Positions 10,990 through 23,673 of a stretch of 64,000 nt of DNA are shown piece after piece. Below the pieces are notes generated by a model, which had not been told where the DNA came from, searched no databases, and saw only the letters and a program-made list of their open reading frames with translations. The position numbers were made by a program, and so were the translations under genes. Location: positions 1,232,097,070 through 1,232,161,069 of the forward strand of contig CM062819.1 in NCBI GenBank assembly GCA_031772625.1, given 5' to 3'. Numbering within the stretch: the stretch's first letter is position 1; every line of letters begins with the position of its first letter. This DNA comes from Pinus tabuliformis (Eukaryota; Streptophyta; Pinopsida; Pinales; Pinaceae).

Positions 10990-11465
10990 AACTGAAATAC
11001 ACTGCTAAAAATGTAAGACTTCATGGATATACTGATGCTTATTGGGCTGGTAACTCTATTGATAGAAAAATAATTTATGGGTGTTGCTTTAGCTTTGGAT
11101 ATGCCATGATCTCTTGGATGAGAAGAAAGTGGAGGTCTGTTGCACTGAGTACAACTGAAGCTCAATACATTATTGCTAGCATGGCTAGCTATGAGGCAGT
11201 TTGGTTGAGGAAGGTTTTTGAGGAACTATTTGAGCAAGTTCCAGACATAATAGTTATATATTGGGAAAATAAGAGTGATATTCATATTGCATAAAATTAT
11301 GGGTTTCATGATAAGTTTGAGCATACTGAGATCAAGTATCACTATATCCAGGATATGGTGTAGAGAGGAGCATTGAGGCTCCATCACATCTCTAATGATG
11401 ATCAGATAACTCACATTCTTACCAAGTCTTTATCGAAAATAAATTTCTTGTTTTTTAGAGAGTAG
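10990..11465 (+). pseudogene. E RNase H, broken
   Basis: Readable blocks are YTDAYWAGN near 11028, ISWMRRKWRSVALSTTEAQYI (11109 on) and, after a stop near 11292, a tail with KYHYI. This is the copia RNase H module that degrades the RNA template. The 62-codon minus-strand frame at 11226-11414 is a shadow. Confidence 0.9.
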
Positions 11466-11947
11466 CTTGGACTTATGTACATGACCCTTTCGGGAAGCAG
11501 TCACAAATGATAGAGAACACTGATCTACCTTTCCTCCCTATCCTAGCTCATAGAATTCTAGAATGATGTAGGAAAGCCCCTGAGGATGAGGGACCTATTA
11601 TGTAGTGTGTACCACAATAGTAGGCATCAATATGCATCCGAACCACGGTATGGGACGTGGGAAGAGCCACCCATCTAGCTAGTAGGTGTAGTAAGACTTG
11701 TCTAGGATGCATATGTTCCACCACTTGATGTTTAATGAAACATGGTTATGTGTTATTCTTGTCTATGTGACTTGATTCTTTTCCATGTGATGATCCTTTC
11801 CTTTCCCAATTTTTGTCAAGTGGTTGATTTTTCTTTAGATTGTGACTTCATTGTTACATATGTTACAAAGAAGAGTTAAACTAAGATGAATGAAAGAGAT
11901 CATAGGAAGCATAGATATTTGATGCAAAAAGAAAATACTTCCTAGCT

Positions 11948-11956
11948 GAGAGGGAG
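11948..11956 (+). other. Polypurine tract of E
   Basis: GAGAGGGAG lies directly against the 3' LTR start, the expected plus-strand primer site. Confidence 0.8.
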
Positions 11957-12094
11957 TGTTAAAATTTGGCAACTCAGGGATGAATTTCTCCTAGAAGAAA
12001 TCATATCTTTCAGTTCTGTTTGAACCACCTATAGTTAAATTTCATCCGTGACAATTCTAATATGAATTCCAAAAATAGTAAGTCACATCTCATG
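11957..12094 (+). repeat. 3' LTR of E, first 138 bp only
   Basis: It matches 5982-6120 closely (TGTTAAAATTTGG to AGTAAGTCACATCTCA). After 12094 the similarity stops abruptly. Confidence 0.88.
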
Positions 12095-13061
12095 TTACAG
12101 GTCATTTTTTCACATCCACTCAAAAGGCCTAAAAACCCAGATCAATCAACTTCCTGAACACTTGGTCATTATCCCCTTGCAAAGCCCTAAGCATCACATC
12201 TCCAAAAAGTCTGAGTTTCTGGGTCAATCAGCTCAAAAACCATGTTTTTAGCTCTAGTGCACTCTGCATGCCTTCCCACTTGCGTTGGATGCAAGTTGCA
12301 TAAAAAAGTATCAACACTGATCAACATATGTTTCTCTACTCTACAAGTGTGTTGATTCTAGAATTTCGGGAAAATTAAAATATATTTTCGAATCTTCTCC
12401 TTCTAGAAGCTTCTAAGGTGGTTTTAACCATTTACCATGTATAGAGATCTTGAATTCCTATTTGATCCTACTCTAGCGATATTATCTCTTATCCCTAGTG
12501 CTTATCCTCTCTCATATGTGGATCTCAGGCCTAGATTGGTAAATCCTAAAATACCATATTTTCCTTATAAATTTACTGCCTCCCATGGAGTTTGGGTTGG
12601 CTTTTGGAGATTGCTAGTGCCCTCATGCTACTGCTTTGAGCTTAAGGAGTCATCATCCATTTGTGCATTAGGGTTGAGTGTGAAGATTTACTCTATGGAA
12701 AGGAAGGACAAGAAAATGGGGGAGACATCTACAAAGTCAACTTATATATATGGTTGTAACTCTCTCTTTTATTTATTAATACAAAAAGAAATTTGTTTTC
12801 CTATACTTGTGTCATGTTGATGCTTATGTATTTCAATGCCATGTTGACTCATTGATTGGATTATGCTATGTGGATACTGTAGTTCTCTTGCTTGTTTTAA
12901 TCATTGTTGCAGGTTCCATTTATAGTGCGCGGAGCAAGAGTTGGAGCTTACAAGCGAAGGAGAAGAGGAGGACTTACTACAGATTCCAGATAAATCTCTT
13001 TTCCGTATTCTAATCTCTCTAAGGAAAACATAGATATTTTCTCTCTCTGTTGTTCTAGATC
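12095..13061. other. Unassigned segment at the broken end of E
   Basis: It begins TGTTACAG at the exact point where the E LTR stops, which would suit the start of another LTR. No continuation of the E LTR was found on its far side, so an inserted solo LTR is not proven. An open frame of 127 codons at 12437-12820 has no recognisable domain. A splice-acceptor-like TTGTTGCAG lies near 12904-12912. Identity unknown. Confidence 0.35.
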
Positions 13062-13675
13062 TGATCCAAAAAAAAAAAACCACAAAAAATTACAGATATA
13101 ACCATAAATACAGAGATGCAACAGAAATAACACTTCATTTCATTAATATCAAATACTGAAATATTCTTAAAAACAAAAAGGAAATAAAACTAGCTCGGGT
13201 GATGGTAACTTATCTCTAAGGAGAGATGTGGCGGCTACATGACTCTAAACTATGTTACAATGAGACTCGATGGCCTATTTATTATTTAGAAACAATGGAA
13301 AACCATAAACATCCAAAAAGCTAACCCTAGGAGATGAAGCACCGAAACTATGGGTCCTATTTCGCTAAATTGGTACATCAACTTCCCGGGTTCGTAGCTT
13401 TGGCATACGATCTTCGTTTGACGTGAAAAATATCTCGTTAGAAATATTTATCCGAGGAATACAAATTCAGATGCAAGCATCAATCAATTACTGATGTTTT
13501 CCTGGTTAAAAAAAAACACCGTTTAGGGCCTCAAAACGACTTCAGAAGTTCATGACCTGAAAAACTACCAAAAATAGTAAACTGTGCTACAATTAAGGAA
13601 ATTGAAAAACTGAAAGAGATAGTGGTGGGGGTTCAAGTGGAATAGGTGGGTGGCCACCAATATCCATTTGGATAA
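13062..13675 (-). repeat. A1 3' LTR
   Basis: About 614 bp, starting TGATCC and ending GGATAA where the other copies end GGATCA, giving a TGATCC/GGATCA terminal inverted repeat for the family. It is the most diverged of the four A LTRs. Confidence 0.88.
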
Positions 13676-14428
13676 GTCCTACCCCCTTAGGAAGTAATGG
13701 TCCCCGTTGCATTGAGTGCCTCCATGAGATGGGGAAAATTTTGCTGAACTTGGTCCCTGGTGAGCCACTTGCCTTGGTGTAGGAGTTGGTCAGCTTTGAC
13801 AAACCGATATAGTTCAATCTTCTGCTGGAGAGTGTTCTTGATCAGTTTTCATGATTCGATTAGTTGTGGCCTATTCCATGCAGTCTTGTTTGAGCTCTAT
13901 TGGTGTGAGTTTTTCTACAATGTTAGATGTGTCCAATGATGGTGGAAAGTTTGGCCAAAGACGGTCTACACTAAACAATGTGTGCAAACCAAGGAAATAT
14001 GGAATGATGAGCTCAAAGGCATTGTCCCCTACAGCCTTGGTGATGGTGTATGGCTGATATCGGAGCAGGTGAAGCTTGTGGTGGGGTCCATCAAGGCGTT
14101 CCTTTTGCGAATGTAGCCAAAATTTGTGCCCAACTGGAACTTGTGCGATACCCGATGCTAATCATGGCACTGTTTTTACTTAGCATTGGTTTTGTCCAAT
14201 ATATCATGGACCTGTTGGTGGATGTTTTGAATGCGCTCAATGAAGCTGATAGCTCTGTCATCTTCAAAATGGATGTGAGTCGAATCTACCTTAGTTGATG
14301 CAAATGGTATGGCCACATCAATGGGACATAATGGATGAAATCCCATCCCTGCCTGAAAGGGGATGTGGCCTGTTGAGCTATGGAGAGCTCTGTTGTAGCT
14401 ATGCTAGACACATGGGAGGCTTTCATCC
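13676..14428 (-). pseudogene. A1 integrase C-terminal part, broken
   Basis: DNA-level match to the integrase end in A2 and A3 (for example the stretch encoding the conserved tail near 13929-14040). Reading frames are heavily shifted. It ends at CATCC (14424-14428), the target duplicate of element C. Confidence 0.75.
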
Positions 14429-17400
14429 TGTTATCACTCAGGTTTTCCCCAAAGTTGTAAGAAAAGGGAAGGATGTCGAGGTAACCACAAACCAATCTTT
14501 TAGATACATAATGTAGCCAATCTGTATCTAGAGAGGGCTCTCTCTTTATGATTTAGCTTTGTTTTTTAAAGGTATTAGGCTAGTTATGAAGTTTAAGGGT
14601 TTTGTTTGAGTTTGGGTGGTGAGATTCAATAGAAAAAAGAGGTCAAACAGAATAGTTCAGTCCATTGGGCATGATGGAGTCAAAGAAGATGGTTTCTGGA
14701 TTTGGTTTCTTAATAGAGGATGGCTTCACAGAGCAAGGTAGTCAAACAGGGAACAAATAAAGAGTTGGAATAGATGGAATGGGCTCAAATGGGCGAAGGG
14801 CAGTTAAGAATCCTTCAACCTATTGAGAGAGGGAAAATGGATGATTACTGATAAGGAGCAGTTAAGAATTCCTTAGCAAATAAACAACATGAAAGAATCA
14901 GGAAATAAGAGCAATTAAGAGTTCACTGCTTATCTAAATTCTGAAGAAAACACAGAGAATAATAAAGACTGAAAACAGAGTGCAATCAAGCATATTCTGA
15001 AATTAACCATTTTCTTTATCATTCAGTTTATGAAACACAGATGATATAGTAAACCAGAAAACTGTAAAACACAAGATGTAGGGGAATTATTGATCCGGAG
15101 GTTGATTCAAGAATTTTGTGACAAGTCCTCTACTTCAATTCTTCATCCAGTAGGCCAAACAAGAGTTGATTCCAACAGTTCTTTATTCCAAAATATCAGT
15201 GTTATAGTAGAGTCTAAGAACTCTCCTACCCACAGACCACCCCAATACTCTAATGGAGAGGGTCTTTATACAAAAAAACATGTACAACAAATATCTCATA
15301 ACATCTGTGAGATAATATCTAGGTTTTAACTAATAAGAGTTTACAAAAATAGGAACAACTGACTGATGTTTTGCTGGAGGCAGGCCTTTAGGGTTCGGCT
15401 TGCAGCTGTCTTCTGTAATAGCTCTGTGTCGACTGCCTATCTTAACTGTGCTCTTTAATTCTGATCTGCTGCCTTTAATTCTGCTCTGACATCTTTATGC
15501 TAATCTGATACTCTTTAATGCTGAACTGATACACTTTGACTTGTTTTCCTCTGTTCAACGCTGTCCCTCGTGTTCTGGTAAAATGAAAACAGTTGACAGG
15601 TCTTATGATTATCTTTCCTCTGACAATTTGCATCTTTGAAGGTTCACTGGTTATGGTAGCAATAAACCATTTCTCTGGTCAACAGTCTTCTTGCAAAGTT
15701 TGCTTTAATCCGAAGGAGAAATATCCTTTGCCTTCTGTGATCAAGGAGGAAAACCGTATACTGGAGGGTTGGTTGACAGGCGGATGAGCTCATCGATGGA
15801 GCCTTTTTGGTCGGAAACTGGAAATGCGACCTTAGTCGATTTTATGCCTGGAGCACAATACGCAGAGAAATACAGCAAAAATGACCATTTTTTACCCTTT
15901 TAATTGGCAAAAATGAAGCTTGGTGGGAAATTTTGATTTAAAGGACGGGTGACGTCAGCGGGAGTACGGGGGCAGGTGATGTGGCAGTGACGTGGCGGGT
16001 GATGTCAGCATGGGACGAAGCATGTCAGCATATGACGTCAGTGGGAGGATGGATGATGGTGGTAAGCGGTTTCGCCCGCACTGCTTTTGGGGCTGGGCGG
16101 TTTCAGGCCTGAGGCGAGCGATCACAGCGGGAGTGCGATGCGTGGCTTTGTATGGGCGGAAAAACTGTCGGGCTCCCGCGAGTTAACGTTCAGCAATGGA
16201 GGGGAGTGCAAAATGGATGCAGACCGTTTGATGGATGGACAGAGATCTGACGACAGGCGCTCATGGAATATGGTGGGAGGTTAAGCAGCGGGCCCGGTTT
16301 ATAATAAAACAATGTTTTTAATGCATCAGGGCTGTTTTTATTGGATGGCGAGGTGGTTTGGTTATTAATCAACCAGAGGTTAATTAACCCTTTGAGCGCG
16401 CGAGGAGGTCCTTAACAAGTTCCAGATGAACTTATTAACCCTCGCTTATACATTGATTATGGTTATAGCTTAACCGGGGCGTGGATATTTAATATTGTGG
16501 GTTTTTGTTATATATTTACATAGTACGGGGAAGGGAAATATTTGCATGGGATTTATATAATAAGAATTAGTGTTAATATGACTTATGAAAAATGAACTAG
16601 CGCCAAGTTAAAATGTTAGGAGTTACACTTAAAACTTAGGCTGTAGTGGGAAAAAGGGATTTTGAGGTGATATAATGTATTTTCCTAAGTAAAATGAGAA
16701 TTCACTTAGGCCAACGCTTATGAAATGAGATGAGGGATTTTGGTGATATTAAGAGCAGATTCTTAATATATTTGGGGAAGTTAGTGAATGATTTAGGGAA
16801 AAGTATGAAGGGGAGTTAGTTATTTCAACTTTGCCTTGCTTGAGCTACATCAAATGTAGTGTCCGCCATGGCACTTGTGATAAAAGTAAAATTTAACACA
16901 TTGAGAGAGATGATCCATCACAAGTATCATTCTGCAACACCAATCTACCTACCCTGCCTACTTTGGCCTAGCATTTTCTCTTCTTTCTTTGGGTGCACTT
17001 AGACTGGCAAACCCTCATCAACTTTTCTTTTCTTTGCATGGTAAGCCTACCTAAGTCTGCACTTATTACTTCTAAGGGCTCAGATTAAACTGTTGAGCTC
17101 CTTTGCTGCTCTACCTATCTACTTATCTGCCAAGTTTAAACAATTTGGCCAGATTTTATTCTCTATCTCTAAAACCGGAAATTCAAACATGAACTGGCCA
17201 AGATTGAGCTGTTTGGCCATCATCAATTATGGCATAAAGTTTCAACAAGCTGCACATAATGCTTTATTTACAGAAAATGAAAAAGTAGTGGCATTTTGGA
17301 CTTGCACACTTTCCTGGTCTTTCTTTGTTTGGGGTTCATTTCTTTCACTCTTTTTGACCATTTTATTATTTTTACCCTTTGATTTTTCTTTTAGGGCATA

Positions 17401-17523
17401 CCCTCTTTACATTTTTTTTTTTTAAATATGGAAAACCCTTGCAACATGGAAAGGGATGAACATATTACAGAGCTCAACAAGTCAATCATGAAATATGACA
17501 CCTATTGGTATAAGAATATAACA
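14429..17523 (-). repeat. C 3' LTR (left copy)
   Basis: 3,095 bp, highly similar along its whole length to 24194-27338 with small indels. Short frames inside (for example 15992-16284 and 17093-17425) occur in both copies without a conserved product and are not called. Confidence 0.92.
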
Positions 17524-17545
17524 GTGGCTCCACTTGGGGATGGCT
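17524..17545 (+). other. PBS-like sequence at the 3' end of the C internal region
   Basis: Directly after the left LTR the plus strand reads GTGGCTCCACTTGGGGATGG. This resembles a tRNA-Arg-type PBS (TGGCGACTCCACTGGGGA) with a small gap. A purine-rich tract (read on the minus strand) was expected here and is absent. Whether it functions is unknown. Confidence 0.5.
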
Positions 17546-17819
17546 TTCCTTGGTGGAAAGTCAAGAACAGCAGGTCAGAGAGCCTTGTGAATAACTTTTA
17601 CTGGGCTCTGAAATTTTCCTTTGTTGGTTGCTTTATTGCATGTATGACAACACACTTATGAAGCTTAGGGCCTTCTCTTTGGGCTTCAACTACAGCAAGT
17701 TACTATCCAATCCAAACTTTGACATTATTAAGGATATATTATGTACATGTTAGAGTCAGAATACATCAAAAAACTGGATCAGAGTAATGTTTTAGCATTC
17801 GACCATTCATTGGTCCTTC

Positions 17820-19163
17820 TTATGTTTCTATGCCATCCAGGCTCTTTAGAAAGCAAGTATTGTTCCCTTGCAATCCCTGGATGATAAATGGCCCTTTCCA
17901 CAGGAAGTCAAACTTCCCATGTTTTTCTTTGTCTTCTCTCCTGGAATTCCACCTTAGAACTTTGTCTCCAATGTAGAAGTCTTCTGCTTTGGTCCTTTTA
18001 TCAAATATTTTCTTGAGTTTTTCTTGTAACACTTGGGATCTTTGGTGCACTTCTTTTCTGGTCTGCTGAAAATGAATGGTCTAATTTATTCTCCTTTGAA
18101 TAGCATTGGGTTCCACCTTAGCTTCTTGCAGCAATTTCATTATAGGATCTCTTAAAGATGAAGGAAACACAGCCTCCATGCCATAGGCTAACTCATAAGG
18201 GTTGGTTCCAATAGATATCTTTGTAGTAAGTATGTCTGCCCATAGTGCATTTGTGAGCTTCTTGTGCCAGTTTTTCTTGTTCTCTTCCAACAATTTCTTA
18301 ATAATATTAATCAGGTTTTTATTGGAAGATTAAGCTAGACCATTACCCTGAGGGTAATAAGTTGTGGAATGGCCTAAAGTGATATGGTATTTGTTACAGA
18401 AATTTATCAGTTTCTTGGACTTGAAGGCAGCAACATTATCGGTTATGATCTTTTCAGGACAACCAAATCTAGACAATATGTTGGTTTCTAAGAATCCTAG
18501 AAGGAATGGCTTCTATCCATTTGGTGAAATAGTCTATGGCAGTAAGGATCCATTTATGTTGGCTAGATGAGGAAGGATGTATTTCTTCAATGAAGTCCAA
18601 ACCCCATTGTTGAAAGGGTTTTTCAGTGGAAATTGGTCTCAAGGGTAAGGGTAATAGTTTCCTTTTGCTTTCAAAAATTTGGCATTTGTGGCAAGCAATG
18701 ACAAACTTCTTTACATCAGCGAACAAGGTTGGCCAGTAAAATCCAGCCCTTAGGATTTTTTTGCAGTTGATTTCTAGTAAAGGTGTCCACCGCAGTCTCC
18801 TGCATGAAATTCTTTGAGAACTTTGTCAGCTTCTTCTTTTATTAAACAATTCAATAAAATACATTCATGATTTTTCCAAAAAAGAGAACCATCTAAAATA
18901 CAGAATTTTGAAGATTTCATCTTTAAAAACCTTTTCTTTGATCTGGATAACCCTGGAGGAGCCTGCAGGTTTAATAATACATGAATTATATCAGCATACC
19001 AAGGTGATTTTAAGAAGGCCTGGCTGATTTGTGGAGTCGCCATCTCCTGTTTGCTATCTAGTTCATTAATATCTAGGGCTTGAAAGTTTGGTTCAGTCAT
19101 GAGTTTAGCCAATCCCTGTCCTTTTATAAGCCTTGTTGGTTTTATCTCAATATCATACTCCAA
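17820..19163 (-). pseudogene. C integrase, broken
   Basis: Zinc-binding part: EFHAGDCGGH at the end of the 18774-19163 frame, then ACHKCQ in the 18469-18726 frame. Core: QWGLDFIEE (catalytic Asp) and AIDYFTKWIEA. The tail covers NPYELAYGMEAV (18081-18293) and the C-terminal module with GDKVLRWNSRRE and KGPFII (17820-18050). Frame breaks separate these pieces. Confidence 0.9.
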
Positions 19164-19179
19164 TATCTTAGCAATCCAT

Positions 19180-19545
19180 TTACCTCATTTTGCCTTCAAT
19201 TCCATCCCGAGTCAGGATGTCTTTGACAACAGCATTTGGTACATAAGCTACTACATGTGAGTACAATATGTAGACTCTGAAGTCTTTAATAGCTTTCACA
19301 AGTGCAAAAACCTGTTTTTCCATGATTTTGTAATTTAGAGGTGCATCTCTGAGTGCTTTACTGAAAAATGCTATGGGTTTTTCACATCCTTGATCATCTT
19401 TTTGCAGTAAAACAGCTGCTATAGTGTGTTCTGATGCAAAGGATAAAATTATGAAGTCTCTATCGAACTTTGGACTTGTGAGGACTGGTGTTCTGGTCAA
19501 AGCCATTTTAATTTTTTCAAATGCTTGTGCGGCTTCTATTGTCTA
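19180..19545 (-). pseudogene. C gypsy-type RNase H, broken
   Basis: The frame 19180-19506 includes ASEHTIAAVLLQKDDQG, KPIAFFSKALRDAPLNY and KQVFALVKAIKDFR, the normal gypsy RNase H found just after RT. In other elements the first catalytic residue sits in a D(A/V)S motif; here it reads FASE, so that Asp appears replaced. Confidence 0.88.
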
Positions 19546-20530
19546 TTTAACCTTTGAATCCTTTTTTAACATATTGTTCAACAATCTAACTAATTCAGCC
19601 AAATTAGATATGAATCTTCTCTGAAAGTTAATCTTCCCTAAGAAAGCTTGAAATTCTTTGACATTTCTGGGGTGAGGTATTTGCAGAATAGCTTCTATTC
19701 TAGCAGGATCAATTCTGATGCCATCTTTGGAGATGATGTGGCCTAACAGTTTTCCTTCCTCTAGACCAAACAAAGATTTTTTAGGATTTAATGAAATACC
19801 ATACTTTCTGCATTTTAAAAACACTTGTCTTAAATGATCTAATGTTGATGATCTGATCTAGAAAACACAGTGAGGTCATCTAGATATACAACCAGAAAAT
19901 TGTGAATCTCTTTTGCAAAAGCTATGTCCATTGTTCGTTGAAAGGTTTCCCCTGCATTCTTAAGTCCGAACGGTATTTTAACATATTTGAATGTACCCCA
20001 TGGTGTTGTAAATGTAGTCTTTTCTTAGTCATCAATATGAACCAGAATCTAATTAAAACCTGAAAACCCATCCAAAAGTGAAATCCTAGAAGCACCTACT
20101 ACCCTTTCTAAAATATGATCCATCTTAGGTAAAGGGTAGTTGTCCTTCAAAGAAACTTTGTTCACATTTCTTAAGTCAACACATAATCTGATTTCTCTTG
20201 TTTTCTTTCTGATAGGCACTAAATTAGACACCCACTCTGAAAATCTGATTGGAGCGATAATCCCTGCATCATGCATTCGTTTGATTTCTTTTTCTATTAA
20301 AGGGAGTAGTACACGGTTTATTCCTCTGAGCTTTTGTTTGAATGGTTTTTTATTTTCCTTGAGGGGTATTGTATGCTGAATCACAGAGGTGTCATAAGAT
20401 TTCAGGTCTTCATAGCTCCAGGCAAAAACATCATGGAATTCTTTGATCAATTCAACATACTTAATTTTTTTATATGGGGGCAAAGTTTTGGACAATTTTA
20501 CCATTTTTGGGTTCTCTTCAGTTCCTATGT
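19543..20530 (-). pseudogene. C reverse transcriptase, broken
   Basis: The N-terminal part lies at the end of a long frame (20049-21329): HDVFAWSYEDL, IRLCVDLRNVNKVSLKDNYP and SLLDGFSGFN. After stops near 20050 and 20020 the frame continues with FGLKNAGETFQRTM and VVYLDDLTVFS (YLDD near 19880), then the connection KCRKYGISLNPKKSLFG (19543-19824). The catalytic YLDD is preserved. Confidence 0.92.
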
Positions 20531-20949
20531 TGTAGTTTTCAATGTCTTCTTTTGGAGGTTCCATATGAGGTTTCTTTGGAATATCGTTGAAATCAAAGAG
20601 ATCTTCCAAAGGAGTTAATCTTTTGGGCAAGTGATTGTCTTTCAAATTGATAATTTCAAATTCTCCTTCAATAATCTCATCAACATTTGTTTCTTTAAGA
20701 TCTTGTATTTCCCTTTTGGTAAATTTCATTGGATGAAGCATTTGAGTTGCATTTTCTGTTGAAATGTTTGTTTCTATCTGATTTGTTGGATCAAATTCAC
20801 TAACCGTATCTCCATCTTCGTTAGTGCTGGAAAATTCCTCTTCTAGGGTTAAAAAACTGTTGATCTGATTATCACTGTCAAATACTTGCCAGTTCTTTAC
20901 ATTATCAGGTATGGCTGGCCTGTGCCTTATTTCAGCGGTGAATTGATGA

Positions 20950-21395
20950 TTTGGTTCAAATGGTAATTTACAGGTGCTGGCAAACATTGCTAGGCTATGA
21001 GCTTGCAAGTTATGTTTTCTTGGGATTTTGGCAAGCTGAGTTTCTAGAAATGTATTGAGGATCTCTATAGTTGTCCCTCTGTACTCTCTCAATCTGGGAT
21101 CATTTGTCAAGAACTTCCCTTTTATCTGTTGAATGATTAAATCAGAATCTCCTATGACTGACACTCTAGTTGCTCCCAATTTTTTGACCAGTTTAAGACC
21201 TAGCAACAGAGCTTCATATTCAACCATATTATTAGTGCATCTAAAGTTTAATCTATAGGTGTGGCCTTCAACATGATTGTTTTCAAGATTGTGCACCCAG
21301 ACTCCTGCCCCTGCTCCTAATTTATTCACAGAGCCATCAAATTCTAAGTGCCAAAGGATTTCATGTTCATAATTAGTATCTGGAGTTTCAAGGAT
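20950..21395 (-). pseudogene. C additional (plant/archaeal-type) RNase H, ahead of RT
   Basis: The frame opens with LEFDGSVNKLGAGAGVW (first catalytic Asp), NMVEYEALLLGL (Glu) and GDSDLIIQQIKG (second Asp), ending NLQAHSLA where family members usually have NxxAD. This is the RNase HI-like aRNH module of Tat elements. It shares one long frame with the start of RT. Its location between protease and RT, not between gypsy RNase H and integrase, is notable. Confidence 0.85.
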
Positions 21396-22178
21396 CTATT
21401 TAACAAGGAGATTTGGCTTTTCAGTTTCTTCTGGCTTATCTAATGTGTCATGCTTTTCAGGAATTTCTTGGATTCGAACACTAGACTTTTCACTTGCAAT
21501 TTTTTCTGTTTCACCTGCTATAACTTTCATTTCATGTGGGGGATCAATTTTAGCATTGTAAAGGATAAAATAATCCATATATGAATGTATTGAGTATACA
21601 GGGAAATTTTGAGGTTTCTCTTGACTACCTACTACATCCTTCATTAAGGTTTCTCTGTATAGTTTCTTGGGTTGACCAAACACTGAAATAGTAGCGTAAG
21701 ACACGTCTAACTGTAGAGATCCTTAAAGCTTTGCACCCCAAGATCTAGACAATAACATACCATACTTTGGAGGAATATTAGCTACTACTATGTCCATTAA
21801 GATGGTTTTGGCAGGATATTGGACTAGTGACACACATAAGTCTTTGATTAAACCCAAACATTTGACCTGACTTGAATCGAAAGAGAAAAGGTCTTTGTAT
21901 GGCCTGGTGATGTCAAGGTCTGGTCTCTCCATTACAGATGTAGGCATTAATTTGTGAGAAGCACTAGAATCAAACATGGCATTATGAAGTATTTTATCAT
22001 GTATGTTTAAACCTACATAGAAAGGAGGAACTTCTTCCTCTACTGTTTTTCCATTTACTTCAGGGCCAAATATCAATTTAGGCTGGTCATCAAAAACGTT
22101 TACTGAATCTTCATTCACGGAAATTTTGAGTGATCTACTGATTTGACTTCTGTAGACATCATGTTGATAATGGAACAA
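21396..22178 (-). pseudogene. C aspartic protease and linker, active site altered
   Basis: The frame 21723-22178 holds VGLNIHDKILHNAMFDSSASHKLMP. The motif expected is DSGAS, so the Gly is replaced by Ser, which should weaken or abolish activity. LLSRSWGAKL ends the domain. A second frame, 21396-21704, follows after a stop and links to the RNase H module. Confidence 0.82.
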
Positions 22179-23673
22179 CTATCTTTAGTTTGCCTACTTT
22201 TGTCTCAAGATTGAAAGGTTTTTCGTTTTGAGTTCTTGTATTTCGGACAACTGAATTTTCTGTGTTTCTCTCCTCTTCAGGAGTGGGATTATGGGCTGAA
22301 GTTGTTTCCAAATCAAGTTCCAGAGGCTCTCCTACTTTTCCTTTAGAAGGAATAGCAGAGGAAGGTTGTCTATTGTGTGGTTGGTTATCTGATACATTTT
22401 CCACAATTGGGTTATTTGAGTTAGGCTCTGTTTTGGCAAGAATATGCCCGGGGGGGGGTGCTGATCTTACCTTTGTTAGGCTGCTTGGTATCTTTCTATT
22501 TATTTGTTTCAAGGACATCTATCCTTCTGCTCCTCAGATTGTATTGTTTGTGGACTTCATAAATGGTTGTATCATATCCCTCCCTAAAGTCAAATGTTTC
22601 ACCTGACTGAGTTTGTAATGGTTTAAGGATGTGAGCTTCTTGATCCTCTTAGGTCAAGAAAAATTGTTGTTCATTGCTGAGTCCCATCAAATTAATTTGA
22701 GTGTATTCTGTTGGTTCATTAGAAGTTGAGGCTTCAACATAATTTTCTTTAAATGGAGGCCTAATATTTTGGTCAGGCCCCGTCTTTCCAGTGTTAGGAT
22801 TTTGGTTCTTCCTGAAATTCGGATTTCTCCTAGTATTGCTTGGTTGACCATCCCAAGGGGATTTTCTCTCAATTGTTTCTACTCTATCTTCAAATCTATC
22901 CATTCCTTTAATGATATCATCTAATTTATGTTCAAAAGATGAAGGTTCTTCTTTGAAGGGTGTCCTCCTTTCAGCTCTGGCTCTAGATCGTTTAGATATC
23001 AGGTTGGCCTCAACACTGACAGCTATACTCTGCATCTCTTCTAAGTTTCGAGGATCTCTTTTCCTAAGTTGGTATGCCATATTAGAATCAAATGCATCAG
23101 GGAAATTAATCAAAGCCAAATCTGTAGGAGGTTTGAGATTTTGAGGAATAACATTGTAGACATTATTGAATCTGGTACAGTAATCTTGGACAGTTTCTTG
23201 TGTTCCTCTTCTTAGGTTTTCATACTCTGCTAAAATGTGGAGAGGATCTTTCTTCTTTTCCCATCTATTCAAGAAGGCCTGATAAAGAGCTTGTGGGTCA
23301 TTGATACTGTTTGCAGGGAGGCTCTAAACTAGGTTCTAACATCTACAGTTAAACTTTGAACAAATACTTTCATTCTAACATCATCATCATCAACTTCATA
23401 TTTTTCAAAATAGTCGATCATTTTATTAGTATGTTCTTGAGCTGTGTAAGTGCCAGTACCTTCAAAAGAAGGGATTTTACTTTGATAGTATTGGGGTATA
23501 GCCCCTGAATTGGCAGGTAAGTTTAGGGGAGTATATCGGTTTGCCATGGTTGCAGAAAAAGGTGTGACAACTAGAGGAGTAGGGATAACAATGGGAATGA
23601 GTGTTGTAGATGGAGGAGTGGAAAGGGTAGTTTGAAGTGCTGATGGTGAACTTGGAGAAGCTGTAGTAATCAC
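22179..23673 (-). pseudogene. C gag, broken
   Basis: The N-terminal frame (23329-23673) is Pro/Ser/Thr-rich, then enters the gag core with YQSKIPSFEGTGTYTAQEHT. After a frame break the 22649-23272 frame continues with DYCTRFNNVYNVIP and NLEEMQSIAVSVEANLI. No CCHC zinc knuckle is seen. A third, shorter frame (22159-22518) joins this region to the protease. Confidence 0.85.

Larger units (their letters stand above)
5982..12094 (+). mobile_element. Ty1/copia retrotransposon E, decayed, 3' truncated
   Basis: Order on the plus strand is 5' LTR, iMet-type PBS, gag, protease, integrase, reverse transcriptase, RNase H, polypurine tract, start of 3' LTR. Integrase ahead of RT defines Ty1/copia. The 5' LTR is 1393 bp, but only its first 138 bp are matched at the 3' end, where homology stops at 12094. 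Many stops and frameshifts cross the polyprotein, so it cannot act autonomously. Confidence 0.95.

Noticed and set aside
12437-12820. 127-codon frame
   Set aside because: No motif, no conserved neighbour; composition similar to surrounding non-coding DNA.
17093-17425. 110-codon hydrophobic frame in C LTR
   Set aside because: The second LTR does not keep the frame (27243 region differs), and it is T-rich non-coding sequence.
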